Shown here in pieces: positions 18,170-28,681 of a stretch of 64,000 nt of DNA; position 1 is the first letter of the stretch; each line of letters starts with the position of its first letter. The DNA comes from Bradyrhizobium diversitatis (GTDB lineage: Bacteria; Pseudomonadota; Alphaproteobacteria; Rhizobiales; Xanthobacteraceae), in assembly GCF_016031635.1 (NCBI RefSeq), contig NZ_JACEGD010000007.1, positions 1 to 64,000 on the forward strand. Reading direction: 5' to 3'. Position numbers and translations under genes: made by a program. The notes beneath the pieces were generated by a model. That model saw only the letters and a list, made by a program, of their open reading frames with translations. It did no database searches and was not told where the DNA came from.

Positions 18170-18965
18170 TGTCGGCTCCGCTTGTCATGTCTCTCAATTG
18201 CGCGGTCTCGGACCGGCTGGCGAATCGCAGTTCGCCGACGACCTGGAACGTGGGGACGACCTCGATCATCGCGACGTTCATCCGCGCCGGTGCCCCCACC
18301 GCGAACGCAATGGCTTCCGCGATGTCTTCGGACTGGAGCGTCTCGAACGTGTCGACGAAGCGGGCATCCGGATGGTCGGCAGCATTCTGATTCTGGAAGA
18401 TGCGCGTCGCCACGCGCCCTGGCGAGACTTCGGTGACGCGAGCGCAGGTTCCGTAAAGATCGATGCGCAATTGCTGCGCCAGCGAACGAATGCCCGACTT
18501 GGTCGCGTGATAGGCCACAGATGAATTGAATGTCGTTGCATTCTCGCCGAAGGCATAATGGCCGGCGATCGACGAGACGTTGACCACGTGGCCGCGGTTG
18601 CGCTGTGCCATACCGGGTACGACGAGCCGCGTCAGATGCAGGACCGCGCGCAGATTGACGTCGATCAGCGTGTCGACGTCGTCAGACGCAGTATCCAGCA
18701 TATTGCTGCGCCTCGACTGACCGGCATTGTTGACGAGGACGTCGAACTCGGCCGAGCCCCCAAGCCGCGTCAGGGCGGCGAGATTGTTCAAATCGAGCGC
18801 GCATACTCGACAGCCCGTTTCAGCCGAGAGCGCCGCCAACCGCTGATGGTCTCGCCCCAGCGCATGAACCTCGAGCCTCGCGGCGCAGAGCCGCCGAACC
18901 GTCGCAGCCCCAATCCCCGAGGATGCGCCCGTCACCAACGCCGTTCGATAGTCCGAAAATCCCAT
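18162..18965 (-). CDS. SDR-family oxidoreductase (copy 2)
   Basis: A 267-residue classical SDR: TGASSGIG at 12-19, NNAGQSRR, the SSIAGHY serine and the YHATK tyrosine/lysine. Compared with copy 1 (5531-6286) the first 24 residues are identical, and the whole protein is closely similar, with a small insertion before the catalytic tyrosine (GENATTFNSSVAYHATK). It heads the minus operon as copy 1 heads the plus operon, so each arm of the locus has its own SDR. It is divergent from a third, more distant SDR at 19202, with about 236 bases between them that could hold a two-way promoter. Confidence 0.9.
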   Translation of the reverse strand: MGFSDYRTALVTGASSGIGAATVRRLCAARLEVHALGRDHQRLAALSAETGCRVCALDLNNLAALTRLGGSAEFDVLVNNAGQSRRSNMLDTASDDVDTLIDVNLRAVLHLTRLVVPGMAQRNRGHVVNVSSIAGHYAFGENATTFNSSVAYHATKSGIRSLAQQLRIDLYGTCARVTEVSPGRVATRIFQNQNAADHPDARFVDTFETLQSEDIAEAIAFAVGAPARMNVAMIEVVPTFQVVGELRFASRSETAQLRDMTSGADNA

Positions 18966-19201
18966 CTGCGGGGGCTCTTTTGCAGGCAGCCAGGCGTTGC
19001 GAAACTACGTGCATGGGTCGATGCAGGCATACAGCAGATTTGTTCTGCCCTCATAAGGACATCCAATATCCCGGCCGGTTGCGCCGGTCTGCGAGCCATA
19101 AGCACGCCGGATGCCGGCAGAGCGAATTTCTCTTACTCGCTATCGGTCGCGTCCCCTTACATTCGTGGCGCGCTTGGCTCACTCATAGGAGACGGACTCG
19201 G

Positions 19202-19894
19202 ATGTTGGAGGTCGGCAATCGGATCGCCATGGTCTCGGGAGCTTCGCGCGGCATCGGACGCGCCGTCGTCGACCGGCTGCTGTCGTCGGGCTTCCGCGTA
19301 TCGGCGGGGCTCCGCGACGCGAGCCGCCTTGCGGGAAGCGATCGCCTCATGACGCATCGCTATGACGCCGAAGATGCCGCGAGCCCGATCGCCTGGGTCA
19401 ATGCCACGGTCGCACGATGGGGAGGTGTCGATGCCGTTGTCAATGCGGCGGGGATCAACCCGAAGGTTCGCGTCTCCGACGTGGGCGAGGACGACCTCGA
19501 CGACATGTGGCGCGTCAACGTCAAGGGCCCTCTGCGCCTCGTCAGGGCCACTCTGCCTCATCTGGCGGTGTGTGGTCACGGCAGGGTCGTCAACCTGGGC
19601 TCCCTCGCCGGCAAGCGCGTGGGTAGCAATGTCGGCTACGCCATGACCAAATTCGCGGTGGTCGCACTCACCCATGGCATGCGCCGGGAAGGACGTGCGG
19701 CCGGCATTCGCGCAACGGTGATTTGCCCGGGCTACGTCGCCACCGACATGACGCTGAACGACGACGAGATCTCTCGCCATGAGATGAGCCAGCCGGGCGA
19801 CATCGCCCGCCTGGTGGAAACCGCACTCATGCTGCCGAACAACGCCTCGGTGTCTGAGATTCTCGTGCACTGCCAGTTCGAGCCGATGCTATAG
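19202..19894 (+). CDS. SDR-family oxidoreductase (third, divergent type)
   Basis: A short SDR of 230 residues with SGASRGIGRAVVDRL at the N-terminus, a variant NAAGIN in place of NNAG, NLGSLAGKR and the GYAMTKF catalytic tyrosine/lysine. ICPGYVATDMT follows the active site as expected. It is not a close copy of the other two SDRs. GGAG lies about 11 bases before the ATG at 19202. The gene is divergent from the minus operon and could be controlled from the same intergenic region. The substrate is unknown. Confidence 0.85.
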   Translation: MLEVGNRIAMVSGASRGIGRAVVDRLLSSGFRVSAGLRDASRLAGSDRLMTHRYDAEDAASPIAWVNATVARWGGVDAVVNAAGINPKVRVSDVGEDDLDDMWRVNVKGPLRLVRATLPHLAVCGHGRVVNLGSLAGKRVGSNVGYAMTKFAVVALTHGMRREGRAAGIRATVICPGYVATDMTLNDDEISRHEMSQPGDIARLVETALMLPNNASVSEILVHCQFEPML

Positions 19895-20149
19895 GCCCTG
19901 GTCGTTGAGACGCGTCGTTTATGACGCCCTGCGAACTATGCCGAGTAGGATCGTTTTCCCCAGATTTCTCGCTGACTGGCGTCTCAGAGGCGGGCCGCTC
20001 GGATAGCTCTCCGAGTGCTATGCCGCTCGTCTCCTCGAAGAGAGGCTCATTCGGCACGGCGCGTGGCATTGCTCAACCGCCGGTACAGCCGGCTTCTGCC
20101 CAAGCACGCTTCAACTGCCATCTTCCTGTCGTCATGCTGCCCGGTGGAA

Positions 20150-20350
20150 GCGCGCCAAGCCGTATCTTTACAGCGGAGATCGATGCGTTGCTGACGGCAG
20201 CGCTGGCTCTGCCGCCAGCCGACGGGCTGCGCCAATCGAGCTAACATAACCTTGTTCGGGCTGATCGCGGTGACAGGCATGCGCATAACCGAGGCGATGG
20301 GCCTGGCGCGTGGTGACGTCGACCCGACGCCGGCGTGCTGACGTCTTCGA
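20150..20350 (+). pseudogene. Tyrosine recombinase/integrase remnant
   Basis: Two pieces of a phage-type integrase are visible in different frames. RIFTAEIDALLTAALALPPA ends at a stop near 20244, and LFGLIAVTGMRITEAMGLAR followed by GDVD starts about 20252. The second block holds the catalytic first arginine region (TGMRxxEAxxL). The catalytic C-terminal half is absent or unrecognisable. This is a decayed remnant of a mobile element. Confidence 0.6.
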
Positions 20351-21510
20351 GGAAGGTCGTTATCGCGGGGCCCAACGCGGTGCGCAGCATGCGCGCCACG
20401 CGAGAACGCTTCCGAATGGATTGAAGTGCGCGCCACGATCGTCCCCGTCGAGCGTCAATCGCGGCAAGCGATCAGCGACGAGGATAGATAGAAACGGCAG
20501 GGGATGGATCAGTTCAGTAAGTACTCAGCCGTCGTAGCAAGCCAGCGCAGAGGAGAGAAAAACTACCTGGTGTGTAGAAGGCGATAACCTCACTCGATGT
20601 GACATTATGAGCCCATCGCCAGGCCTGGCTGCCGGTCCGGGGTGCGGTCACTCTCCGGACTCTGCATCGACAAATCCGACGACAGCGTGGCCGCCCAGAC
20701 AATGGCAGCGGCCGGGCGAGCCATCATCTTGCCGAAACAGGGCAATTGCCTGTGGCCTGTCCACGTGCGGATTCTGTCAGAATACAAGCGCTCTTCATGT
20801 CTGAAACCCGCCTCCGATTCTCTTCGAAGACCAAATTGCGCCAACAAACACACGAGCCTGCCTCTTCTACAGTGCTGGCCCAAATCCTGCACCGGCTCTC
20901 CGGCCAGAAAGCTACGCGCCAGCAACAAGATGGGAGTCGCGCTTGGTCATCGATCTGTCATCCGACAATGCGGTTGCCGCACCCGACGTCGACTGTCTGC
21001 ACCCCGCTGGGAGAACGGAAGACGCTCTTGCTTGCGATCGGTCATGCCACCGGAAACCCATTTTCAGAAGATGGCCGGCATATCTTCATTTGCGCGCGGC
21101 AATCCTTCGGTGGTGGGCGATCTCCGTGGGATTCGGAGACAGACAACCATGTCCACGTCGATCAAGGCATTGGTCGGACGGTGTCGCACGCTACCCCCGA
21201 GGTCGGGGAACGGCTTGTTCGCGATCGCTACAAGCATTGATCCACAATACCGGCATTTTGCCACCGGACCGTACCCCCCAGACGTCTTTGACGGGCTCAG
21301 TCGAAAGCGGGATGAGGCTGTTTCGGCTCAATCTGCTCGGCATGATCCTGCTCCCGCAAGACCTCTTTCTCGAGCTGAAGGCGACCTCGGTATCGATCCT
21401 CAACGTGACTTGATCGGCGCCTTGCCGCGCACCCGTTTTCCAGCACCGCCAATGCCTCCCCGCGTCAAGGCTGACGGTTGCTTGCTCACTTTGAAGCGAG
21501 GCGTCAATAC
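20351..21510. other. Decayed region, no gene supported
   Basis: A long frame (plus 20642-21514) exists, but its residue composition (Cys/Arg/Ser-rich, low aliphatic periodicity) looks like non-coding GC-rich DNA. No frame on either strand matches a family I know. It probably consists of eroded genes between the integrase remnant and the DUF3422 gene. Confidence 0.4.
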
Positions 21511-22834
21511 ATGATCGATGAACTGGATCTGCGAACCTTCACGCCACATCCGCAACGCGACGCCGTGCTCGGCGAAGTGCACGCGCGCCCTTTCACGCGC
21601 CTTGCTTCGCCATTCAGCGTGATCCACTTGGCTTTTCTTGCGCAGGGCGAGGCGGCTGCAAGCGATCGCTGCCGCTTTATCGATTTCTGCGTAGACCGCA
21701 ATCTTCCGCCGCCTGCGCAATCGGCGAAACATCATCAGATTGTCATCGGTCCCGCGACGCTACGCTGGGAGCAGCATGCGGAATTTACGACATTCACCTG
21801 GTTCTGGAGTAACGCAAATCGTCCTGCCGCTCACCAAGTCGGGAAAGTTGATGATGCCGTCCGATCGCTGATCCGCGCGTTGCGGCAATCCGGACAATTG
21901 CTGGTCGCGATCAGGTTAGAAGTGGAGCAGGAGGCCTCGCCGACCAAGCGGGCCGAACAGATTTTTGACAAGAATAGCCTGGCGATGGTTGCCACAAAGA
22001 ACGGTGCAGGCGTTGCCGCCTCAGACTTCCGCGTGGACGAAAAAGGTTTCACGAAAATCCTCGTCTGCGACCTCGGGTTGACGTCGCACGATCTCGGAGC
22101 GCTGGTGCAACGGCTCCTGGAAATAGAGACCTACCGTCCTTTGGCGCTGCTTGGCCTGTCGGCGGCCCTTGAGCTTGCACCGTCTGTTGATCGCATCGAC
22201 CGCCGTCTCGTCGAGGCGCTCGAAAAAATGCAAAGCGGTGCGGGGCTGCAATTCAACAACCATCTGCTTGCCGAGCTGACGGCGTTGGCCGCCTCCTTAA
22301 AGAGGCGCGACTGCCAGCCTGTTTCGCTTCGGCGCCAGCAGGGCCTATAACGAGCTGGTCCAATCGCGATTGTCAATCATTGAAGGCAACGACGTCTCGG
22401 GCTATCCGACCTGGTCGTCGTTTCTGGCGCGCCGCATGGCGCCCGCGATGCGAACTTGCGCGACCGTGGAGGATCGTCAGGCGACCCTGTCGGTCAAGCT
22501 CGCGCGTACCGCCGATCTGTTGCGAACCCGTGTCGACGTCGAAATTGAACGACAGAATCGCGACCTCCTGCACGCTATCAACGAGCGCGCGAGGCAGCAA
22601 CTTCGGATGCAGTGCACCGTCGAAGGATTGTCGGTCGGGGCAATCGGATATTACGTGGTCAGCCTGTTTGGCTATCTGGCCAAGGGCGCGCACGATGTCG
22701 GACTGCGTGTAGAGCCCTCGTTCCTAACCGCAGCCTTCGTGCCGATCGCGGTGGGCGTGATCTGGCTGGTGAGTTACAATATCAGAAAGCGACACCTCAA
22801 GCACGACGAGGCGCCCTCGGTGGCTCGCGACTAA
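21511..22834 (+). pseudogene. DUF3422-family membrane protein, frameshifted
   Basis: The first part (21511 to about 22300) encodes a DUF3422 N-terminus beginning MIDELDLRTFTPHPQRDAVL with EVHARPFTRL. The second part, in the next frame, continues FRFGASRAYNELVQSRLS and TCATVEDRQATLSVKLART. It ends with QNRDLLHAINERARQQLRMQ and two C-terminal membrane segments. Together they make a protein of the usual length (about 440 residues). One frameshift lies near 22298-22308, between AALAASL and the SLFRFGA block. No other damage is obvious, so it is a recent lesion or a sequencing error. The family's function is unknown. Confidence 0.8.
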
Positions 22835-23498
22835 AGCTCATTGAGGGAAGCAGTGCGTCCGTCCTACGAAGCTCGCATAGTCGTGGTGCGACGCTGCCGC
22901 AAAAGCCCCGACTGGTTAGCCCGCAGTCTGTGCTTTGATTGATCGGGATAGGAGGACGTCTCGCGATGCCATCCTTCCCACACCACTTGGGATACCCGGG
23001 TCCGTATCGCGGCGGTTCGACTGAGTTAAGCTAAGCCCGGAAACCACTATTCGGGAGAGACTGCGGGCGTCAAAGAAGTGATTGCACACGGCGGACCGCC
23101 GCCCGGACATTCGCCAGAGCCGCGCCGGCGAACCGGCCGCAATCGATGCGGCGAACTTCGCGATGCCGAGGCGGACAGGCTCGGGAAGCGCTTCGATCGT
23201 CGCAAAGACTGCAGTTTTGCGCTTTGGATCAGGCTTGCAATTCGTAAACAAGGTTGGCGCGACCGAGCGATGCCGCCATGCGATCACTTTTCCCGACGAA
23301 TCAATTCCCGCGTCTAAGCGCGTATAGGTCCAGCTCGATTGTTCCAGATTTAACCTCTCGCTGCGTCATCAAGCTTAACCTGCGTATTCGCTTGCGCCGG
23401 TGCTACGTAACGCTAGCCTCTTCGTGCCGGACATTGCCCTTGATCCGGGTCCCTAGTGGCGAAGCCGTCGCGCCAATATACTCGGCGCGCGGCCTCGT
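22835..23498. other. Intergenic, nothing recognised
   Basis: Short frames only. I see no RNA gene, insertion sequence or strong hairpin. Confidence 0.4.
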
Positions 23499-23798
23499 TT
23501 GTTTGCAGGGCTCTCGCGCGAGTTTCATTTGAAAAGGCAGTCAGACCGCGAAACTCTCGATCTTATTGATATGCGTCGGCAGCTCACGGCCCTGCGCTCG
23601 CAACACTCTGACAACCTTTCAATTGCGTCGCTATTGAATCGTTTCCTCGTGAAGGTTGCATTCCTCTCGGAGCCAGGAAATCTGGCGCATGAGCAACATC
23701 TCCGCGCGGAATTTGTAAAGACGCTTAAGAAGGTCGAAGCGATCGCCTCGCGAAAGTCAGCAACGAACCGATCATCGGTCAACAAGCCATCCAAGTAA
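23499..23798 (+). CDS. Small hypothetical protein
   Basis: A 99-codon frame with plausible helical composition (for example LNRFLVKVAFLSEPGNLAHE, then LRAEFVKTLKKVEAIASRK). The start is unclear; a second ATG is at 23571. No clear ribosome site and no known family. It stands alone in a decayed region and may not be real. Confidence 0.3.
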   Translation: MFAGLSREFHLKRQSDRETLDLIDMRRQLTALRSQHSDNLSIASLLNRFLVKVAFLSEPGNLAHEQHLRAEFVKTLKKVEAIASRKSATNRSSVNKPSK

Positions 23799-25032
23799 CG
23801 CTAATGACCATATCTCATTGCGGTCACTGACAGCGGAGTCGATGCTAGATGTAGTCGCGAAGTCGTCTTTGTTTCGCGTACCGGCGGCCTTCGCGGCAAG
23901 GGGTCGCCGCCCTCGGGTGGCGGCCCCGCCCATGCCACGGGCACACGCAAGGCGCTAGGCGCCGATCTGGACCGCGGCGTCCGGACGTCACTGGACAGAG
24001 GTTCGCGGCGATGTCGGCGAACATCCGCTGGTCGTCGTCCGCGCCGCGAGCGACCTTCAATTTCCCGCGGCAGCTTCGCGACGGCTCAACGGAACATGAT
24101 TTCGGCGCACCGCGCCCAAACTAGCTCGCCATCCGGTGGCGTAAGAACCACCAACTCATCTGGCGCGAACCTTCTTCGCGGTGATCGCAGCGAGCATCCT
24201 CGATTTTTGCCGGCGCCCTGTGGCGCAATTTGGCAGACGCAGACATTGGTCGAGCCGTCCGCGCCGAACGAATTTGGTCTCATCCTTGAGCGGCGCACCA
24301 CTAAGGGGACGGCTCTCGTCGACGCTTAGCCCGACGGCCGCACCGTTGCCCGTTCCATGCCCTAACTCCCCCGCAGGGTGGCGCCGAAATCCTCATTGTC
24401 GTTCACCATGCTTCGACGACACCGCTCTCGTCTCCGAGATCATCCTTGAGCACGGCGGCACATAGCAATCGTACAAAAACTGAGACAGCGAGGCGCAACA
24501 CCCCCGATTTCGTATCCGTCAGGCGGAGCCGCGCACCCGCTTGGCGATCATCTGCTGGCATGAGGAAAATCGCATCGATCGCAAAGCGCTATTCGTGCAA
24601 ACCGATCTGAAAGGCGATCTACCTGATCCTCATCGCTCATCATACGAACAACAAAAATCTCGTACGGCGAGGCTGGGCCTCACTGCTGCGGACATGCTGC
24701 TCGCCGCGGGCTTCGAAGTCATCACCAGTGACATCGTCACATATCAGCCCGATCGACAGCACTCGTTCATCTCGCTGTGCTCGACGGCTCGGCGATCGTC
24801 GCGCCCGCTTCTACGAACCGGCCCTACTGGGCAGGGAATAAGCTTGCAGCGAAGTACGCGCGCCGAGCGCCGCGCCCGGGGAGTGGTAGTGGTCCTACTG
24901 ACTGCCCAGATTCGAATTCGGCGGCACTCGCTTAGGGCGCGCGCGTGCCCTCGGCGGTAGGTGTGCGCTCCGAGCAGAACTCCGGCGTATATTCCCCGCA
25001 AACGCCGCGAAACGTTCTGGCTGCGGTGTTAC
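23799..25032. other. Decayed region, nothing firm
   Basis: Many short overlapping frames on both strands, none with a domain I can name. A plus frame at 24541-24960 contains TARLGLTAADMLLAAGFEVI, which looks protein-like but is isolated and ends in low-quality sequence. I treat the interval as eroded coding DNA. Confidence 0.4.
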
Positions 25033-25149
25033 ATGGCCCAATCTTTGGAGCAGCCTTTGGTGGCATCACCATACTTCATCATAGCCGCCATCGTGTTCTG
25101 GGGCTCCCTCGGGTGGCTTCTCTACTCCCTTTGGAAGTTGCCGTTCTAA
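25033..25149 (+). CDS. Possible 38-residue membrane peptide
   Basis: From the ATG at 25033 the frame encodes a short hydrophilic start and one membrane segment (YFIIAAIVFWGSLGWLLYSL) ending in WKLPF. The hydrophobic profile is coherent, but no strong ribosome site precedes it and the frame is open further upstream. Low confidence. Confidence 0.3.
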   Translation: MAQSLEQPLVASPYFIIAAIVFWGSLGWLLYSLWKLPF

Positions 25150-25280
25150 TAGGTCAATTCCGCCGCGAGGCAGCAGAGAATTCGCCGAAATCGGTGTTGT
25201 CGCGGTCGAACTCGAAGTGCAACGTGATGACCGTCACAAAGCCCTCCAGCCTATGCATACGCGGTCCGGCGGCAAGCGCG

Positions 25281-25335
25281 TGTGTCAGGTTTCATACGGC
25301 AGAGGTCCGCGGTTCGGTCCCTTGTGCGCCCACCA
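25281..25335 (+). other. tRNA-3'-end-like sequence, possible old attachment site
   Basis: The block GGTCCGCGGTTCGGTCCC, then TTGTGCGCCCACCA, looks like a tRNA T-arm, the 3' acceptor half and CCA. No matching 5' acceptor or good cloverleaf can be built upstream, so it is not a complete tRNA. It is followed within 55 bases by the tandem GGGGCACTATTGGGGCACT, which resembles junctions next to island integrases. This pattern is expected for the duplicated tRNA end left at an integration site. The assignment rests on pattern recognition only. Confidence 0.45.
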
Positions 25336-25585
25336 TTGATCTCAATGACCTAGAGGATCGCCCCCCGAAAAGCTGGGGCACTATTGGGGCACTCAGACTT
25401 CTGTCCGCAGACGGCGAATGACGCAAGTTCGCAAGCGCAAATTGGAAAGCGAGGCTCTGAGTGGACACGTAGTGCCGCAAGGCGTCCAGAGACCGGACGA
25501 CAGCATGCGGAATGAAAGATGATCGTATTTTTTCCGGCTCTGGTCCGTGTCCATGGCGCATGTCATGACAGCGTCAGCGGTTCAA

Positions 25586-26872
25586 TCACGCGGCGCGCAC
25601 TGTTTTTAGGAATCGGCTCACTTCGTCCTCGAGACGACGACTCTCGTTGGAAAGTGACTGCGCTGCCGAGAGAACTTGGGAGGACGCCGAACCGGTCTCG
25701 ATGGCGCCGCGTTGTACGTCCATGATGTTGGTGGAGACGCGCAGGGTACCTTCTGCGGTCTGCTGGACGTTGCGGGAAATCTCCTGCGTCGCGGCGCCCT
25801 GCTCTTCCACTGCTGCTGCGATGGTCGAGGAAATCTCCGACAGCTTCTCGATCGTGCCGCTGATCTCGCCGATCGCGCCAACCGAATCCTGCGTCGCTGA
25901 CTGAATGCCGCTGATCTGCTGGCCAATCTCCCCGGTCGCCTTGGCCGTCTGCTCCGCCAGCGCCTTTACCTCGGAAGCGACGACGGCGAAACCTCGGCCG
26001 GCCTCGCCGGCCCGCGCAGCCTCGATGGTCGCGTTCAGCGCCAGCAGATTTGTCTGACCGGCAATGGTATTGATCAGTTCGACCACGTCGCCGATACGGG
26101 CTGCCGCCTTCGACAACTGGCTGACGCGGTCGGTCGTCTTGCGGGCCTGTCCAACCGCCTCGTTGGCGATGCGAGCCGCCTCCTGGACTTGCCGACTGAT
26201 CTCCCTGACTGAGGATGACAGCTCCTCGGTGGCTGAAGCAACCGATTGCACATTGCTCGATGCCTCCGCCGACGCTGACCCGACGGTGGCGGTCAACAGT
26301 TGCGCACTCTCGGCCGTGGCGGCCAACCTTTTAGCCGAACTCTCCAGCTCCGATGAGGCCGACGAGACCGTACCAACGATATTTCCGACCGCATTTTCAA
26401 AGTCGGCGGCCAGCTTGTGGATCATCGCTCTCTTCTCTTCTTCCGCCTTCATCAATTCGTCGATATCGACCAGAGATCCGCAAGCGCGTCGCGGTTTCCG
26501 ATTCTCGTCCAGCACGACGCCACCAGTCGCCCGAAACCAGCGATAACTTCCATCCTTGACCTTTAGACGACACTTCACATCGTAGCCTATCCCCGTCCGG
26601 CAAGTTGATTCGAAGGCGGCGAATGTCGGGGCTGCATCATCCGGATGCAGGCGATCGGACCAGGATTGCATGACGTTGGGGAATTCGGCTTCCGTCTTGT
26701 ATCCGCAGAGGCGGCGGAATTCGGACGACCAAGTCCAACGGGCCTTGGGATGCATCGCGTCCCCGTCATAAAAGATCGCGTCCCACAGCCCGATTCCGCA
26801 ATGGAGCGACAGCGTGTTGAGCCACTCGGCCTTTCTAAGAAGTTCCTGATTCCTGGAGCGCGCCTTGAACAT
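25586..26872 (-). CDS. Soluble PAS-domain methyl-accepting chemotaxis protein
   Basis: A chemoreceptor of about 428 residues with no membrane segment. The N-terminal PAS domain (about 20-145) includes [11 protein letters not shown] and [20 protein letters not shown]. The C-terminal MCP signalling domain has the conserved hairpin tip [20 protein letters not shown] with [17 protein letters not shown]. It presumably senses a cytoplasmic signal and controls the CheA/CheW array. I use the ATG at 26872 (GGGGACTAGG just upstream); two GTGs 12-15 bases earlier are alternatives. It stands alone, with no che genes near. Confidence 0.9.
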   Translation of the reverse strand: MFKARSRNQELLRKAEWLNTLSLHCGIGLWDAIFYDGDAMHPKARWTWSSEFRRLCGYKTEAEFPNVMQSWSDRLHPDDAAPTFAAFESTCRTGIGYDVKCRLKVKDGSYRWFRATGGVVLDENRKPRRACGSLVDIDELMKAEEEKRAMIHKLAADFENAVGNIVGTVSSASSELESSAKRLAATAESAQLLTATVGSASAEASSNVQSVASATEELSSSVREISRQVQEAARIANEAVGQARKTTDRVSQLSKAAARIGDVVELINTIAGQTNLLALNATIEAARAGEAGRGFAVVASEVKALAEQTAKATGEIGQQISGIQSATQDSVGAIGEISGTIEKLSEISSTIAAAVEEQGAATQEISRNVQQTAEGTLRVSTNIMDVQRGAIETGSASSQVLSAAQSLSNESRRLEDEVSRFLKTVRAA

Positions 26873-27791
26873 CCTAGTCCCCACCACGTCTGAAGAATGA
26901 ATTGCTCCGCAATTCCTCTGCGGCGAGACAGTTTCAAAATATCATTAACGTTCCGTTGTAGCCTCCCTCAGCGACGAGCCGGACAACTTACCGGAGGGGC
27001 CGCATGAGCGTGAATATCTGCACAAGCCAGAGCACGGGACAGGCAATGTCCGCGGCTGCGATCAAGATAAGATATCGCCTCGGGCGGCGATGTCGTGTCT
27101 GCCCAGGGTTCACGCAATGACGACTGGACTGCGGTGCTCGCCCGCATGTTTGAGAAATCGCGCCGAGCTGATGTGACGGCGGATGAGGCCGCGCCCTATG
27201 ACGGCTTCATGACAGGCAAGCATTCGCAGCCGTTCTTCCGCGAGATCGGGTGGGACAGTCCCGAACGACCCTTGGCCGCCCGACGAGCGCAAGTGGTCAC
27301 CACCGATGGCATACTTGTTCAAACCGTCACGGATCACGCACGAGATATGTTCGACCACAAAATTATCGCAGCTCCGTTTTTCCGGATGCGGGCAGCAGTG
27401 TCGTCCGTGTCCGCCGTCTCCTGACCCGATGCACCCGCCTCGAGCGCGAGAGTGCGAGGCGCAGTAGCCGGAGATGGAGTGTCGTGTGATGCGGGAAGTG
27501 ACGCGAAGGGGCACGACGGAGACGCCGTTGTTTAAATTGGTGCCGGATCGGCCCATGCTGCGGGAGACTCGCTTCTTCCAGGATTGGACGATTCGAGTTC
27601 CTCAGCTGAGCGTGTCTACGCGTACTGCGCGCTCACTGCGACCCGGATGCGACCGAGGAGACGCATCGCAAGTGTACTCGCGCGGAGGGCCTCCAGGTGG
27701 AAGTCCACCACCGTCTCTCACCTTGCACGGTAGGTTCTTTATACGAGTACTACTCAGGAGGGATGTCTCGATCATCCTTGAAGGTCACACA
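26873..27791. other. Intergenic, only weak frames
   Basis: A 109-codon plus frame (27095-27424) contains YDGFMTGKHSQPFFREIGWD and is the only protein-like stretch, but I recognise no family and no good ribosome site. The remainder shows no feature I can support. Confidence 0.35.
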
Positions 27792-28055
27792 TCAGTGCAA
27801 TTGTCGTCCCTGTCGCTCGAACGCGTAGATGGGATTCATGCCGCAATAGGCGTAGGTGCCGGACGCAGTGGCCATGCATTGGTCATAGGTCGAGAACTGG
27901 CAATTTCCCGGATAGCCCCACGTACGTCCCTGCAAGCAATAAATGTCCTGCCGAGCCGGGGGTATGGAACGACCCCGGGGAGCGGCGCCTGAAGGCGATC
28001 CAAAACCGCAGAGGATGGGAAGTGCAAGCAGGCCGATAAGCAGGACGTTGCGCAT
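27792..28055 (-). CDS. DUF3551-family small secreted protein
   Basis: An 87-residue protein with a signal peptide (RNVLLIGLLALPILCGFGSP). The mature part has four cysteines in the DUF3551 pattern: IYCLQGRTWGYPGNCQFSTY, then DQCMATASGTYAYCG. The family is abundant in Bradyrhizobium and its function is unknown. The cysteines probably form two disulfides outside the cytoplasm. Confidence 0.88.
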   Translation of the reverse strand: MRNVLLIGLLALPILCGFGSPSGAAPRGRSIPPARQDIYCLQGRTWGYPGNCQFSTYDQCMATASGTYAYCGMNPIYAFERQGRQLH

Positions 28056-28392
28056 GAGATCTCTAGCCTCCGTGGGTCTTGTAGAGCATCCTCATTTGAG
28101 GTTTTGATCTTGGTCAATGGTAAATGGCCGGTCACAATCCGTCCAGCGATGGCCTTCGAAAGACGCTCGAGCGTGACAGCGCTCCCGAGTTTGAAGCGGC
28201 GGCATTCGTACCGTACGCAGACAGGAGCGCATCTTTCCTGCGTAGTGAGGTCGATCTGCGGTGACAATTCTTAAAGCAAGCGTTGATCACGCTCGAAGAC
28301 TCTTGCGCTCCAGAATAGGCCGGCCAAGTTCCTAAGTCGTGCAAGTCACGCAATACGCGCTTGACAGCCCACAAAAGGGCCAACGACGAGCT

Positions 28393-28656
28393 CTAGGATT
28401 TCACGATCGGCTTGATCCGGCGCAGCAAGGAATCGGCGAATTCCTCGCGCTCGCGCATGAAGCGCTCTTGATGCGCTTGGAAACTCTCGACCCGCTTCCT
28501 GATCTCATCACGTTCGCTGCCGCCATAGTCGGGCACGCTGGCGGTATCCTGTTCGACGACTTCTTTCGGCTGAGGCCGCTCGTCCACCTTCAGCGATCTG
28601 GCGAACGCCGTGGTTTCAGCGACAAGCGCATCGAGCTCGCTCTTCCAATCATGCAT
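28393..28656 (-). CDS. Conserved small hypothetical protein, coiled-coil-like
   Basis: An 87-residue charged protein (HDWKSELDALVAETTAFARS, then a long helical stretch DEIRKRVESFQAHQERFMRE). It is rich in Glu, Arg and Ala, with no membrane segment and no cysteine. I start at the ATG at 28656. The frame is open four codons further to a GTG. It lies just upstream of nothing known and downstream of a 26-residue membrane peptide on the same strand (gap 25 bases), so the two may be one transcript. Function unknown. Confidence 0.65.
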   Translation of the reverse strand: MHDWKSELDALVAETTAFARSLKVDERPQPKEVVEQDTASVPDYGGSERDEIRKRVESFQAHQERFMREREEFADSLLRRIKPIVKS

Positions 28657-28681
28657 TGACGCCCCCACGCAATACGGCCCG

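Noticed and set aside
25259..25335. Complete tRNA gene
   Set aside because: The 5' acceptor does not pair with the 3' end and no D- or anticodon arm forms. Kept only as a tRNA-end-like fragment.
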